64,000 nucleotides of DNA. It comes from Mauremys mutica (lineage: Eukaryota; Chordata; Testudines; Geoemydidae). Within the stretch, counting starts at the first letter, position 1, and each line of letters opens with the position of its first letter. The stretch is from NCBI RefSeq assembly GCF_020497125.1, contig NC_059080.1, positions 67,612,573-67,676,572 of the forward strand, given 5' to 3'. Below the pieces are notes generated by a model. It was not told the DNA's origin. It ran no database searches and saw only the letters and a list, made by a program, of their open reading frames with translations. The position numbers were made by a program, and so were the translations under genes. This document shows positions 1-12,905 of this stretch, piece after piece.

Positions 1-1964
1 ATGCAAGTATAGGCAGATATACTTCTATTGCTATATACCTTTAATTCTTATAGCTGAGTACAAGAACTAGGCAAATATGTAAATGATTTCTGTAATAGTG
101 GAATTTTAAACTGAGTTACTTATCTCTGGATTTGCTTTTAGAGAGCTGGAGTATAACTGAAGTTTACTTTGTGTAATTTGATTTGCAGTTACCTGGAGAC
201 AGTTAAAAGGGTTTCAAAAGCTAGTCACAACACTCCCCAAAGAGTTTGTGGCTCACCCTAGGCTGAGGGTATAGGATATATTTTGTACTTCTTTTGTTTG
301 TTTATGAAATAGCTTATTTCAAGCTGCAGAATTCTTAGGCGGTCCATCTAGCCAAGGACAGGGTCCATATGTCATCCCACAATACCAGTAGTTCCCCGTT
401 AAGTTCTCAAAATGGTGTACAGCAAATATGCTTAGGCTTGATTCTGTAAACCTTTACGCCTAAGGCTCCAATCCTGCAAGCTGACTTGTATTAGGCAATT
501 TTCTGTGCCTATGCCGATTAAGGAGTCACACTGCTGAAAAGATTTATGCATCCACTTAACTTTATGCACTGAGCAGTCCCACTGAAGTCAATGGGACTGT
601 TTTCAGAGTGTAGATTAAATTGCGTAAGTATTTGCAGGCCTGGGTCCTTAGATTGTAAGCTCTTTCAGCAGGGAGTAGGTCTATTTACATGGCTGTACAT
701 ACCGTGTCCCCTCCCCACTCCCATACTAGGGGCCTCTGGGTACTACTAAAATTAATAGCACAGACATTTTGTTTCAGATCACAGATTATAAATGTCATGA
801 TTTTATCTTAAATATGATTTTATTATATTTAATTTGATAACAGACAAGTTTTGGAAAGGAACAATTTTAAAAAGGAGCTAGTACAATGTTGACCTTAGTT
901 ATTTTAAGGATTTTTCAAAACAACCTTTTCTTCTGATGAGTTTTCAGAGTATCAGATGCAGGCAGTTGTAATCAAAACCTTCTAGACTTCATTACAGGAG
1001 AGTTTTGGTAAAACAACTGCCCCTATAAGATTAAAGCAATTACATCTCCATACAAATTACCAACATTGTTAAAGAAAGCGCTTTATAGTTTGCATGATGT
1101 ACCATATCAGAAATTTTGTCAGGAGTATTCTTGTTTGGCACAGAACCTCCAGTTTCACTACTTCCATTGCAGCCCCAAATATAGACGCTAGATGGCACTA
1201 TTTGCTGTTCTTTCTCCCCAGTTAATGTATTCATTGTTACTTCCAATTTGCTAAAATGAAGATACCTCTGATACAAATTAACTCGTTAGTATACATTGTA
1301 ATCACACTTTTAAATCGTCTCACCTTTCATTGCTAAATATTTACAATATTTTGACTACATTTCTTTAATGTCTCCAAATTTCATTTCTCATTTGTTTTCC
1401 CTGTGAGAAAGCTGGGATGTATCACAGGAATTGGGGATTCCTTCAGAAAAGTGTATGGCACCCCTACTTGTGTTATGTACTAATACATAAATTAAGGTTG
1501 GACATGGTGTAACAAAGCAGACAGACTAAGGAGCTGTGCCAATCTGCAGTTTAGAGAGCCTGGATTGAATTAAATGGCTGGAATATAAATAAATCCCTAA
1601 TTGTCATGAAATGGACAACATCAGATCAAGTTTAGCCCAAAAAGGTAGGTTTTATAAAGTTTTTCAAATGCTTAAGCTTACTAAAAATGATTCACTCCTT
1701 TTTCTAGTTTCAAGGCATTCTTCCCCACTGCCAGTAACAGTGTTTGCAGTCTAATCATTACAGCATTGTGTGAGTGAGCACAAGAAAGTGAAACTGACTA
1801 GACACAGATCATAAAAGTAAACTGACCAGTCTGTTCTCTGTTCAAGCTGAGAAAAATGATCAAAACAAATAGACTAACTTCCTTTTCATTGGTTAGGCAG
1901 TTATTTTATACATGTGTGTGATTTCTGTTTTAATAAGCTATGGTGTAATTCTAAGTCAGACTTT
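1..1964. other. Intergenic, no gene seen
   Basis: No reading frame here looks like a protein and no splice-flanked exon was recognised. The one structured piece is around 540-650, where a short palindromic core (574-599, arms CAGTCCCA and TGGGACTG around a 10-base centre) resembles the old palindromic MITEs common in reptile and bird DNA. Confidence 0.6.
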
Positions 1965-2410
1965 TATCCTCAGTCTTGATTTCCGCAACCTCCTTCTCTT
2001 TGGCCTGCTGAACACTTCTCTACACCGCCTCCAGTCCATACACAATGCTGCTGCTATGACCATCTTCCTCTCTGGTCATTCTGACCAGGTCAACCTCTCA
2101 GAATCTCTCCAATGGTTCCCCTATTTGTACTGTATCAAGTTCAAGCTTCTTGTCATAACTGGAGGCCCTTCACAGCTGTAACTCCCCCTACCTGTCCACT
2201 TTTACCTCTTACCACATCCCCCCTGCCTCTTCTGCTTTTCATTTACAGTAGCCCCACCCATCCACCTGTTTCTTCCACAGCCTTCAAACACATCTTCCTC
2301 CATGTAGCCCTCTACCAGAGACACACTATATCCAAATGTATGTGTAAATCACCACTACAATTTCCTCCCACTAGTACCCTCACAAGATCTACTTCATCTA
2401 GGATGTCTAC
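1965..2410 (+). mobile_element. Old L2-like LINE fragment, end of reverse transcriptase
   Basis: Translation of 1976-2180 keeps the skeleton of the C-terminal part of L2/Rex-type LINE reverse transcriptases: an aspartate-phenylalanine start like DYCNSLL, then LHRLQSIHNAAA, then a tryptophan-containing SLQWFPY motif followed by a basic IKFKLL. Downstream to about 2410 the C/T-rich text looks like continued decay of the same element. No intact frame, so it is inert. Family assignment is from motif order only. Confidence 0.55.
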
Positions 2411-2914
2411 ATGTAGTTAGCCAGCAAATTAAGGCTAATGATCCACTGGAATAGTTGAAATACATATTTCAAACCAAAAAGTTATACATTTCCATGTGTG
2501 GCTTATAAAGTTATACATATCCTGAAGTAGCCGCCATGTGGTTACCTTTACAGACATGAATAGTCTCATCGACTTCAGTGAGATGTCTCTCATGCTTGAA
2601 GATAAGCACTTGCAGAAGTCTTCACAGGATTGGGCCCTCAAATTGTATCTTTCCTCTACCCTTCACATGTTGATTGTTATTCAAGAGTGTAAATTACTCT
2701 AAAGCAGAGACAGTAGCTGACATTGCCAAAAGCTATTAGAGAGTTACCATTTGTTGGGAAAAAAAAAGGAGTTAGCTGGTAAAAAAGTTTTTATTTCAGT
2801 CTTTTCGAGGGCTGATTCAAATCCGTCTTCCAAGACATTGAGGACAGCTCATCACTGCTGTGAACATGGAGGATCTAAACCTTCAACAAGTAGCAACAGG
2901 GACTGGATATGTTA

Positions 2915-3031
2915 GGGCAATCAGACATCCCAATATTAGGGGCTTTGTCTTATATAGGCAACTATTAGCCCCTCCACTTCCCCCCCCAAAAAAAAGTGTC
3001 CCAATTTTTCACATTTACCATATGATCATCC
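2915..3031. mobile_element. Short MITE, TA-flanked GGGTGACCA family (degraded copy)
   Basis: Ends GGGCAATCAGACATCCC and (reverse complement) GGATGATCATATGG are poor inverted repeats. The interior, GGGGCTTTGTCTTATATAGGC then CCCAATTTTTCACATTT, matches two better copies in this window (18607 and 47137). TA dinucleotides flank each end, as expected for a TA target site. Confidence 0.6.
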
Positions 3032-3033
3032 TA

Positions 3034-4018
3034 TGGTATGGCCACAGAAATTGGAAATGTAGCTTAATGCTCTAGGTGCTTAGAACACTGGCATCCACAA
3101 CCCCAGGGCCTTCTGGCACTGAGCAAAGAACAGTGGCTCAGCTACAAACCAACAAACTTACCTTACACAGAAGACAGCCATATTTGCATCAATATTTACA
3201 ATATGAATCAGGGTATTTAAATTCTTGTATTCACATGCAACAGCAGCCTAAGTTTATACCAGATGTCAGAGCATATTTTTATGGTGTAGTCTTACAAGAT
3301 CCAATTGTGTAAACAAAAACAGGAAGAGAAGGAGGAGGCAGCAGTGTAAGAAGAGCACTAATACAAAGAAATTGGACAAAGGAAACCTTGCAAATAGTTG
3401 CCTCAAGACCGGAGTTGGAGTCACTGTATGAACTGTCTAACTGCTGAGTCACTTTGCTGCCAGCAGCTAAAACCCTCAGAGGCACCCCAAGGGGAGACTG
3501 GCAGCGATTTCGGTTCATCTTACAACATTAGCCAAGAACTGAGCATGGTGCACAGTGGACTTAAGTTGTTAAATGGACTCTCTTTTTTAAAGAAGTTATT
3601 TCTATATGAATGTTTGCAACATCTAATACATACAAGCAGTTAGGTTCATCTTCCATGGGCACAGGGGCTATAAAGTGCTACCCATAGCAGCAGCTGCAAA
3701 GAAGCATAGGGGAGAACAGCTGTTCTACCCTAGGGGTTCCACTGTGGAGAGCAACTACAAAATTAGCAGTGGTTAATATCATCAGGATACACACTGAATT
3801 TGTAAGGAAGGTCTGTTTCCACCACTGACTATTTGATTTCTACTGGCCAACTCTAAGCTGCCTGCTAGGATGACTGATGCAGGCAGCTTGCACTGTTTTA
3901 AACCCCTGCTCCCCTCAACCCATTCTTTTTCATTGCTGGGACAGACAGCTTAGGTTTACCTACCCAAGAACAAAAGTAGTATAGAGATTCCGTCTGATCT
4001 GTGGCAAGAATATAGCCA
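3034..4018. other. Intergenic, nothing recognised
   Basis: Unique-looking sequence of moderate GC. Overlapping frames of 70-80 codons occur on both strands but none has a recognisable motif, codon bias or splice context. Confidence 0.6.
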
Positions 4019-4026
4019 CAAAAATC

Positions 4027-4648
4027 CAGGGCTGCCCAGAGGGGGGGCAAAGGGGGCAATTTGCCCCGGGCTCCGCAGGGGCCCCCCAAGAGAACAGCGG
4101 AGGCTCCCACCTCCGCCCCTCTCCTAGAGCCTCAGCGCTTGATGTCTCCGGCGGAGCCTCTGAGCCCCGCCCTGCTCAGAGCCGCGTGGTGAGGGGGCGG
4201 GGCTGGGAGCTCCGCTCCCTCCGCTCGGCGTGGAGCTCCCAGCCCCGCCCCCTCACCACGCGGCTCTGAGCGGGACGGAGCTCAGGCCCCGCCGGCCACA
4301 CGCTGCCGCTGTTCCGGCGAGGCGCTGAGACTCCGGGCGAGGAGGGAGCTGGGGGTAAGAGGCTGGGGCCGGGGCGGGGGGGAAGCGGGACCCGCCGCCG
4401 AAGCGCAGCCCGGTCTTCGGTGGCAGGGGGCCCCTTCCGTTCCGGGACCCGCCGCCGAAGTGCCCCGAAGACCCGCGGCGGGGACCCCCCCCCGCCGCAC
4501 TTCGGCGGTGGGTCCCGCTTCGGCGGTAATTCGGCGGCGGGGGGGCTCCCGCCGCGGGTCTTCGGGGCACTTCGGCGGTGGGTCCCGGAATGGAAGGGCC
4601 CCCCGCCGCCGAAGACCCCGGGCCTCCAGAATCCTCTGGGCGGCCCTG
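4027..4648. mobile_element. GC-rich non-autonomous hAT element with 8-bp target duplication
   Basis: The element begins CAGGGCTGCCCAGAG and ends CCTCTGGGCGGCCCTG, an inverted pair. It is flanked by a perfect 8-bp direct repeat CAAAAATC (4019-4026 and 4649-4656), the hAT signature. The interior is very GC- and CpG-rich, with repeated CTTCGGCGGCGGGTCCC-type units in both orientations (about 4390-4600) and a long hairpin at 4171-4274. Because it lacks A/T, stop codons are rare and frames of 100-160 codons run through it on both strands. These are compositional, with no transposase motif. Confidence 0.9.
4171..4274. repeat. Long inverted repeat (about 43-bp arms, 18-bp loop)
   Basis: Arm 4171-4213 pairs with 4232-4274 with one mismatch by eye. 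The arms include GCCGCGTGGTGAGGGGGCGG and its complement CCGCCCCCTCACCACGCGGC. It lies inside the hAT element at 4027-4648 and could extrude as a cruciform. Confidence 0.9.
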
Positions 4649-4656
4649 CAAAAATC

Positions 4657-5307
4657 AAACATGATGTGGTATCAAAAACATTTCACATAAAATCTGAGTA
4701 TAGCATTATGGGGTGACCTATCTTCATCATTAGTATTATATAGCTAAAATTAATAGCCTGAAAGATCTTACTCCTGAAATTTAGTGTCTCTATTTCTTTG
4801 TCTCCGTTATTTTTTGTAGTATTGTGGAGCTCTCCCAGAGAAGCCATTCATTCCAGGGAAAGGCAGGTGACTGTATTGCTGCCTCTACCCATAGGAGCCC
4901 ACGGATGAAGCAGCTTATACTTCTGCCCAGGGCTTCCGCCAGCAGAGACTCTGAAGAAGTTGCCCTAAACCATTACATCTTCTGACCATGTCCCACTGCT
5001 ATCCTGTGCCTGCTCCCCTCCCCACTTTAGAGGTGCACAAGCTAATTTCATGTCTCTCAGTGGAGGTGGAGATTGTGGGAAACTTGTACTGCTCCTTCCC
5101 TACAAGCTTCATACCACCAGGAGTGTCCAACCCAGCTTCTGCCAATTTGCAACAACAGAACCTGGGGTGTAACTGGCTCTCTCTTTTTTAAAAAAGAAAA
5201 AATACTAGGGAGCTCACCCTAAGAATTACAACTGGGATCCTGAGATGGATCATCATCATGGGGAATCCCAAAGCGATGTGGCCTCCTTGCCAACTGACCA
5301 CGTGGAT
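4657..5307. other. Intergenic, nothing recognised
   Basis: Ordinary mixed-composition sequence between the hAT element and the CR1 copy. No exon-like or repeat-like structure was recognised. Confidence 0.55.
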
Positions 5308-6600
5308 AGACTTTAAGGTCAGAAGGGACCATTATGATCTTCTAGTCTGACTGCCTGCACAACGCAGACCACAGACTCTCACCCACCCACTCCTGTAACA
5401 AACCCCCTGACCTATGTCTGAGCTATTGAAGTCCTCAACTTGTGATTTAAAGACTTCAAGGTGCAAAGAATCCTACAGCAAGTGACCTGTGCCCGACTCT
5501 GCAGAGGAAAGTGAAAAACCCCCAGGGCCTCTGCCAATCTGCTCTGGAGGAAAATTCCTTCCCGGCCTAAAATATGGCGATCAGCTAAACCCTGTGCATG
5601 TGGACAAGACTCACCAGCCATACACCCAAGAAATAATTATCTGTAGTAACTCAGATCCCACCCTATCTAGTGTCCCATCACAGGCCATTGGGCATATTTA
5701 CCACTAATAGTCAAAGATCAATTAATTGTCAAAATTAGGCTATCCCATCATACCATCCCTTCCATAAACTTATCAAGCTTAGTCTTGAAGCCAGATATGT
5801 CTTTTGCCTCTACTGCTCCCCTTGGAAGGCTATTCCAGAACTTCACGCCTCTGCTGGTTAGAAACCTTCATCTAATTTCAAGTCTAAACTTCCCGATGGC
5901 CAACTTATATCCATTTGTTCTTGTGTTCACATTGGTACTGAGCTTAAATAATTCTTCTCTCTCCCTGGTATTTATCCCTCTGATATATTTATAGAAAGCA
6001 ATCATATCTCCCCTCTGCCTTCTTTTGGTTAGGCTAAACAAGCCAAGCTCTTTGAGTCTCTTTTCATAAGACAGGTTTTCCATTCCTCAGATCATCCCAA
6101 TAGCCCTTCTCTTTACCTGTTCCAGTTTGAATTCATCCTTCTTAAACATGGGAGACCAGAACTGCACACAATAATCACCAGTGCCGTGTATAACGGTACT
6201 AACACTTCTTTATCTTTACTGGAAATACCTTGCCTAATGCATCACAAGACCACATTAGCTTTTTTCACAGCCATATCACATTGGCGGCTCATAGTCATCC
6301 TGTGATCAACCAATACTCCAAGGTCCTTCTCCTCCTCTGTTACTTCCAAGTCATGCCAGGAACTTAGTTTTATCCAGATTAATAACCAGCCAATTGTGCA
6401 CTGCTTCTTGACTAGCCAGATTATCCATAAACTGCAGCAATTCACCCAACTGAGCCAACAGGGCAGCAGCATCTGTGTAGTCGAGATCTTGGAGCAGAAT
6501 GGTGTTCAGCCCAATGCCATTGAACACTTGCCTCCTCAGGCTTATCAACCAATGCCGATATCGAACAATGATGGTGACAGAACACCAGCTTGCTGAACTC
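5308..6600 (-). mobile_element. CR1 LINE, 5'-truncated, reverse transcriptase end plus 3' UTR
   Basis: Read on the minus strand, this begins near 6600 with decayed RT sequence (NLDKTKFLA, then EKDLGVLVDHRMTMSRQCD and KKANVVL). It continues through ENLSYEKRLKELGLFSL, KRRQRGDMIAFYKYIRG and TNGYKLAIGKFRLEIR (5868-6083), the conserved CR1 RT C-terminus. About 560 bp of CR1 3' UTR follow, ending near 5308 in the GACTAGAAGATCATAATGGTC-type terminal motif. Frameshifts and stops break the frame, so it is a dead 5'-truncated copy. Orientation follows the coding motifs. Confidence 0.9.
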
Positions 6601-9500
6601 CCGTTGGTATAGCAAACTATGCCATGTATCTGTCAATTACGGACCATAGGTTTGCTTAATTTTAACATAATGGCCTGATCCGGTCCCCATTGAAGCCACT
6701 TGAATTTTTGTCACAGACTAAAGTGAAAACAGGAACTGGCCCAATGACAAAGATAATGGGCCAAATTCACCCCAGTGAAACTCCATTGACTTCAGTAAAG
6801 TTGATCAAGGGCTGTACCAGGACCAATGATTTGTTTTTAAAATGCATGCGCACCAACAAAACTCAAAAACCGACATTTGTGTTTCATGCCTTACTGCCTC
6901 TTCACATGCACAAACACGGGTTTTGCCGCACAGCAGATGTTCGTGCATTTTTAAATGGGAAAGTTCCTGGAGAAAGGGGCCATCTTTGCAGTCTGTGTGT
7001 GTGCACGCGTGCGTGCACAATGCCTAGCGCAATGGGGCTCTCCCCCTTCCCAGCCCAGATTAGGGTCCTTACTTGCAGCCAATAATTTTTTTGCTACTAA
7101 TCGTTTCAGACCTAGGTCTGAAACAGGCATATTTACATTACAACCCTTATGTAACCCTGTAAACCGTGGTAAATTGTATTTATGATTTTGGATGATAAAC
7201 TGTGACAAGTATATAATTTAAATGTATATTAAATAATTTCTTGGGCTGCAGTTCCAGCATATGAAGTAAGTCTCTTTTTAGAAATGCATTATATAAATAA
7301 ATAGTGGCTGTTGTTATCCTGCCCTTAACTACTCTCACTAAAACTACACTTAAATTATACACTAGTGTCAGTGTTTATCATTTCAAGCAGTATAAATAAC
7401 ACAACATAACGGAAGCCGCAAAAGGAGTTAGCAGGGGTGTTTCTACCTGACCTCTGACAATGTCCCAACATGGCTGTCGCTGAGAGATTCTCTGCTGTGT
7501 TCTGTTCACGCAGTCATCAAGAGCAAATTCACTTTAGCATCTGCTTTCAGGAATGGAAACTAACTGTTATGATCTGAAGTGTCTCCAATTTTAGAAGCTG
7601 TTTTAAGAAACCAAAAATTAAACCCATATTAGTCTTCAGACTTAAAAACACATCAAATTTTAGAAGTGTTTGGTGTTAATACAGACATTTTAAGCCTGAA
7701 AAATTCATATATGCACCCCCTGAAATACTACTTGAATACCCCCACACTCTGCTAAATTCCCTTCTTACTTACGTATGTGAAAACTGTCTTACTTCTATTG
7801 CCACTCATCTAAATAGGCTCTAGTTTTCAGACTGTGTCTTTGACTTGTTGCTCTCAGAGGAGAGGGACAGTTTCTGTTCTGGCCAAACTGTTGAATTCCA
7901 CTGAAATACAAGCAAAAGCAACTCCAGGATTTTGTTGAATCCAGTTAGTTGGATGCAAGTTGTACATCTGATTCTTATTAAGTGTCTTTGAGTCATCCCC
8001 ACAAAAATCAGTTGAAACTAAGTGGCTGTGACATTTGACCTAGATAGTGAAGGTGTAGGGTTCAATTTGCATGTTTTGTTACTCTCTCATCTTCACATGA
8101 GTATGTGCCTCCTTAAAACACCACAATAAAGGTCTGATCCTGCAATCTTCAGTCAAGCAAATCCACTGGATTTCATTGAATTTCAATGAGAATTCTGCCT
8201 GAAAGAAGACTGCAAGATAAGGCCTTAGATATCAATATGCTGTTTAACTCCCTGTCAGTTTTTAGTCATGATTTCAGAGTCTGATCTTTCCAGTTTTCAC
8301 TGGCCCTTCACTCATGCAGAGTAACATGGTGATGGAAGATATATTGCTTAACTTTGCATGATACAGTCAGTGGCATGCATCATTGTGTGTGGTGAGTTAC
8401 AGGCACTCTGGGACCTGTAATCCCAAAATGCTGTAGTGACAGCAAGTTGAAGGTTCAACACCTTGCAGGACTGAATGGATGGGGGAAGAAAGAGTTGCCA
8501 GTGTATTTCTCATTACACAGTTTCTTTATCATGAAATACTAATAAGATACTTGAACCTTTCCCAGAAGATGCTAGTCTTGAAGAAAAAAATTATTTTTAG
8601 TAAGTTAGGTACTTTATTAGTGTTACCTGTGCTGTAGCAGTTCAGTTAGCAATAGTTGTAACTCCTACAGCTTTACTTATCAGAATAATTGGGAAAGAGG
8701 AAGGGAGGAATTGCTGCTTCCCTAATGCAAACATACATACTTGTAATAGACCATCTCTACCTCCCCATGTCTATTCCCAACAGTTCTTCTTGAGTATTGT
8801 AGGTCTATTAAACACCTCTCAGTGAGTTATAAGCAAGAAGAATCAGTTCCTGTCTTTTTTCTTGGGCCAGCTGTAGTACTGGGGTTTGGTTTTTGTATGT
8901 GTGTTTTGATGAGGGGGGGGGGGACAGGAAGTTGTGACTGTGTATGGTTTTATTTTGCTATATTTCATTATTGCAATATTTCTTTGGAATGTGTGGTCTG
9001 ATGGAATGAACATAGGGTTGGAAATCAGGAGAACTTAATTTTAATCCTGGCTTCTGCCATCCCTACTCACACAGAGTTAAGTGGGACAGCTTGAGGAGTA
9101 AGGCACTATTCAGCATGAGTAGGGCTAACAGAGTAGAGTCTCTACAACAAACTATTGTATATACTCAAGTTGTCAAACTCATTCATCGGCAGGATCAACT
9201 TTCATTTTATATTGTGATCCATGGGTCAAGGTAAAAATTTAAAACTATAAGCACCCCTCAACCCACAGCAAATCTCCCACTAATTTCAATGGGAGGCTTG
9301 CATGGAGATGGGAGATAGTATATGGTCATTAAATATACAGTTATCATTGTTTAATATTTGTTAGGGGCTTTATGGTCTCATTCAGCATCACTCCAGGGGG
9401 AAAATATGCTTCTCTTGGAAAGGCGTAGGGAATGTATTCCTAATTCTGCAATGGTCTTTAATTGCCACTAGGAGCCAGGATTTCCATTATAAGCCTCATG
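6601..9500. other. Intergenic with small palindromic MITE relics
   Basis: No gene recognised. About 6757-6800 (GGGCCAAATTCACCCCAGTG then CTCCATTGACTTCAGT) and 8128-8225 (GGTCTGATCCTGCAATCTTC against GAAGACTGCAAGATAAGGCC) are relics of palindromic amniote MITEs. A purine-pyrimidine alternating tract (TGTGTGTGTGCACGCGTGCG, 6994-7019) is Z-DNA-prone. A G-run lies near 8911-8922. Confidence 0.55.
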
Positions 9501-12500
9501 CAAACACAGCTGGGTGAATAACGAATTTGTTGGTTGACTGGCAATTCTTAAAACCAAATCAAATAAGAAGTGTGTGTGTTTTAAGTCAAACCCAAAACTT
9601 TTTTCAAAATGTTTAGCTTCTTGAAAAGTAAAAAAAAAAAAACACACATCATTTTTGATCCAAAACAATTTGTTTTGATTTTGAGCTATTAACATTTTTT
9701 GAAAAAAAAAAATTTAAATAAAAATTAAAGTGAAAAGTAGTTTCAAACTGAAGAAAAAAAATCCCCTAAGTGTTTCATTTTGAAAAGGTCAAAACAAAAC
9801 ATTTCAGGTTTTTTGGAATTTTGTTTTTTTACTCAAACAAGCAAGCAAAAATTCATGAAAATGTTTGTGTCCCTGACTCTGCATTTTTCACCCAACAAAC
9901 AGTTTTGAGCAAAAATATTTACTGAGCTCTACATGCAAAAGACAACAGCTTCTGCAACACAAAGGCCCCAGAACCATGTAGGGGGACTGGTTTAGGGACT
10001 AGAGTTGCCAATCACTGCATGCAACACCAGTGTGCTTCTTGTAATTCTCACAAGCACTAAACCAGCCCAAACCTGATTCCTTTGTGACTGATGGGGTCAT
10101 ACTGCAAAGTTGCATGCAGGTTATATGGACTGTACTGCAATCTGATCGTTAAGAATAGTTAAAGCACTGTTAGCCCCCTTGCAAAGAGAGTCCCCTTCTC
10201 TTCTAGCTGAAAGACTCAAGATTCTGGTGTTAACTTTCTCCACCTGCCCCTAACTGCTGTGCTGCTCTACCTGGGAGATAGGGAACACAGGACTTTGGGG
10301 GGGGGGGGGTGAGGAGGGGGCAAGAGAATAGAACAGTGGATGGAGGTTTCCTTTTAAGCAGGAGAAGGGGAAAAGTGTGTGTGTCAGCTCCCATAATTCA
10401 TAGTGGGATTCATGGATTTCTCTGGCTACCTTATTATATACTATGGGACATCCAGGAAGATATTTTTACTGTTCTTTTAAATCTGTAACAGGAAGCCAGG
10501 CAGGAGAGGGAGATAGGAAAGGTTCCAGGTAGAAACTGTACAGTGTTAGAGACAGAGCAGCTTTCTTTGTTCTGATATAGTTTGTTGTCTAGTGCTGAAA
10601 TCAAGTGACTCTCCCCATGATCCTTTACCATTGTCATATGTTACTCCATATGAATAACCTCTACAAGAGCCTTTGTTGTGACTCAGAGAAAACCAGAAAG
10701 CTGATGAACTGTTCAATAGCTTCTATTAGGAACTCAAATTGTTTTCCTCCTTGCTAACAAAGGGCACTCCATTCTCTGTTCTCCCACTGACCCTCAGAGC
10801 TGTTAGCCTGACTCTGAATGGATTCTGCAGTTAGCTTGTCTGAAGTCACCAACTCTACTTTGCACCCTTTTCTTATCATCAAATGCACGCTCCAGAAGAT
10901 GAGGATGTCTCCGCATAGATTTTAACCAACTATTCAAATATCAAACATTCAGTGCCCATTTATGCCTTCGAAAAAAATCTCCTCTCTTGGTCACTCCTAA
11001 GACAAGACTCCCATGATTTCCATGGGCAATTCAATTGCACGTAAAAGAAAGACAATATTACTAATATATAGAGAGAGATCTGGTCAAAATATTCCCCCTG
11101 AAAAAATTGGAACTTTTTTAAAATCAGAAATATCCCAAGGAAATACTTCCCCCCCCCCCCGCCAAATGGAAAAAGGTTGACCAAAATAAAATATCCCACA
11201 AACATTCAGTTGGTTTGAAGGGTCCTTTCTGGAGAGAGAGAGAGAGAGAAAAAAAAATGATTAAAAACCATTTCAGCTAGCTCTCAGGTCTTCTCAACCA
11301 CACTACACAGTCCAGTTCAAACATGTATGATAGACATCTATCCATATTATTCCAACAGGCGGTGAAATGGAATATAAAATAGAATATGGTCATTCTGGAT
11401 ACTTCTTCTGTGAGCTTTGAGGGGACTCCCTGGCCTAGATGATGGATTTGACCCAGTGAAATCTTGTGCAGTCATTTAATTTAATTCTGGTTTAAAACCC
11501 ATTTAGTTCAAGCTGTGCAAGTCTCTGAAAGGACACTACTATTCCAGTTTAGCATAATCTGATTTCTAATCAATTTAGGTTACATTGGACTGACCCTGGT
11601 TTGAAATGAAATATGCTTCTCCACACAATCTTTTGCAACTGTTTCACTAAACCGGTTTAAAAAATCACTCCTTAAATTAAACTGGTTCACCTCTCTCATG
11701 TAGATATGCCCTTGGTTTTCACAATGATCATTTCCTCTTATTCCTTCAGAAAATAGTGCAAGTGGTGACAGTGTCTAATGGGATTTCCCTGATGAAAGGA
11801 ATGCTCTAGGAGCCTGATTTTCAGAGGTATTTAGGCACCTAAACTGCAGTCACTGGGATGGAACAGGGATTGCAAGCCCTGTTTAGTTCCTTGGGGGGTG
11901 GGCAGGTTACAGATTTGCCTATAGCAAAAATAAAGGTTTGCTGGTTTTTCCTTCCTCCTAGCACCAGCAAGCCAGGACAGCTATGGGAGACTGAGCTGAG
12001 TCCACTCTGGGCTGGTCTGTACTGAAAGCTTATATTGGCATAGCTAAGTCTCTCAGAGGTGTGGTGGGAAAAACAAAAACAAAAAAAACACCACCACACT
12101 CCAGAGAAACATAGCTATGCTAGCCTAACCTGTGTGGGAGAGAGGCAAAAAGCAAGGAGAAAGCTAGCAGACAAAGAGCATGGCCTTGGAACTAGTCACG
12201 AGACAGAGCTTCTTTTTGCCTTTCCAGTCAGTACGATGCCAGACTTGGATTGGCGTGCAAGGAAACTGCCTGCCATTCTGTTTTTCTACTGTCTTTAGGG
12301 AAATAGGACTGTGTGTACATTCTTTGTAATTAAATGGGACTGAACCCAAGAAATACTTGACTGGAATCATCAATTTTTTCTCCTAATGGGAACAGCCCAG
12401 CAAGGCCCTGAATACTGGCTTGTTAGTATTCTTACTACAAGTATTTGTAATTTATTGGGCACTAATACAGTGCTTGATGCTGTAGCAACATTCTGTACCT

Positions 12501-12606
12501 GCACCAAGGAGATCATCGTGGCCCAGCAAGCAGGATAATTGGTGATTTTAAGTGTGTTGGCTAGAGAACAGATAAAGGGGTTACTGGTTTGTTATTTTCT
12601 GTTTGC
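9501..12606. other. Intergenic, A/T-rich stretches and MITE-like pieces
   Basis: About 9540-9900 is rich in A and T runs. G-runs at 10297-10310 and a C-run near 11149-11160 are simple repeats, and a short (GA)n lies at 11234-11249. About 11990-12150 reads as a hairpin (GGCATAGCTAAGTCTCTCAG then ACATAGCTATGCTAGCC) like the turtle MITEs that begin GTCTACACT. No gene seen. Confidence 0.5.
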
Positions 12607-12905
12607 TTATTTCATGCAAGGGAAGTAGGGACAGGAAAAGAAGGAAAATGAGTGAAAGTGAAGCTGCCAAAAAGTTGGAGCTCCACAGGTTGCAGGTAGA
12701 AGAAAACGAAAAGATGCATAAGAGACAGATGAATTAAAACAGATGGAAACGGAGGCACAAGCAGCCAGACAAAAAGCAGAGCACGAGAGGGCCATGGAGA
12801 TCCAGAGGCTACCCCTTCAGGAGAAAGAAAAAGAGCAAAAGCATGAACTGGCCATAATGGAGTAGAAGAGACAGAACCACACACCAGGTGGCATCCTGGG
12901 GGGGC
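12607..12905 (+). pseudogene. Decayed retroelement gag-like coiled-coil remnant
   Basis: From the ATG near 12649 the translation is strongly charged and helical: MSESEAAKKLELHRLQVEEN, then after a one-base shift near 12735 ELKQMETEAQAARQKAEHER and AMEIQRLPLQEKEKEQKHEL, then a stop. This E/K/Q-rich heptad-like text resembles the coiled-coil segment of LTR-retrotransposon gag proteins found in turtle genomes. The frame is broken at least twice, and no zinc knuckle, protease or pol was found next to it. It could also be a fragment of a host coiled-coil pseudogene. Confidence 0.45.

Noticed and set aside
4176..4716. Overlapping open frames of 98-160 codons on both strands
   Set aside because: They run through a GC-rich hAT element with confirmed ends and duplication. 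Stops are rare there for compositional reasons, and no protein motif appears.
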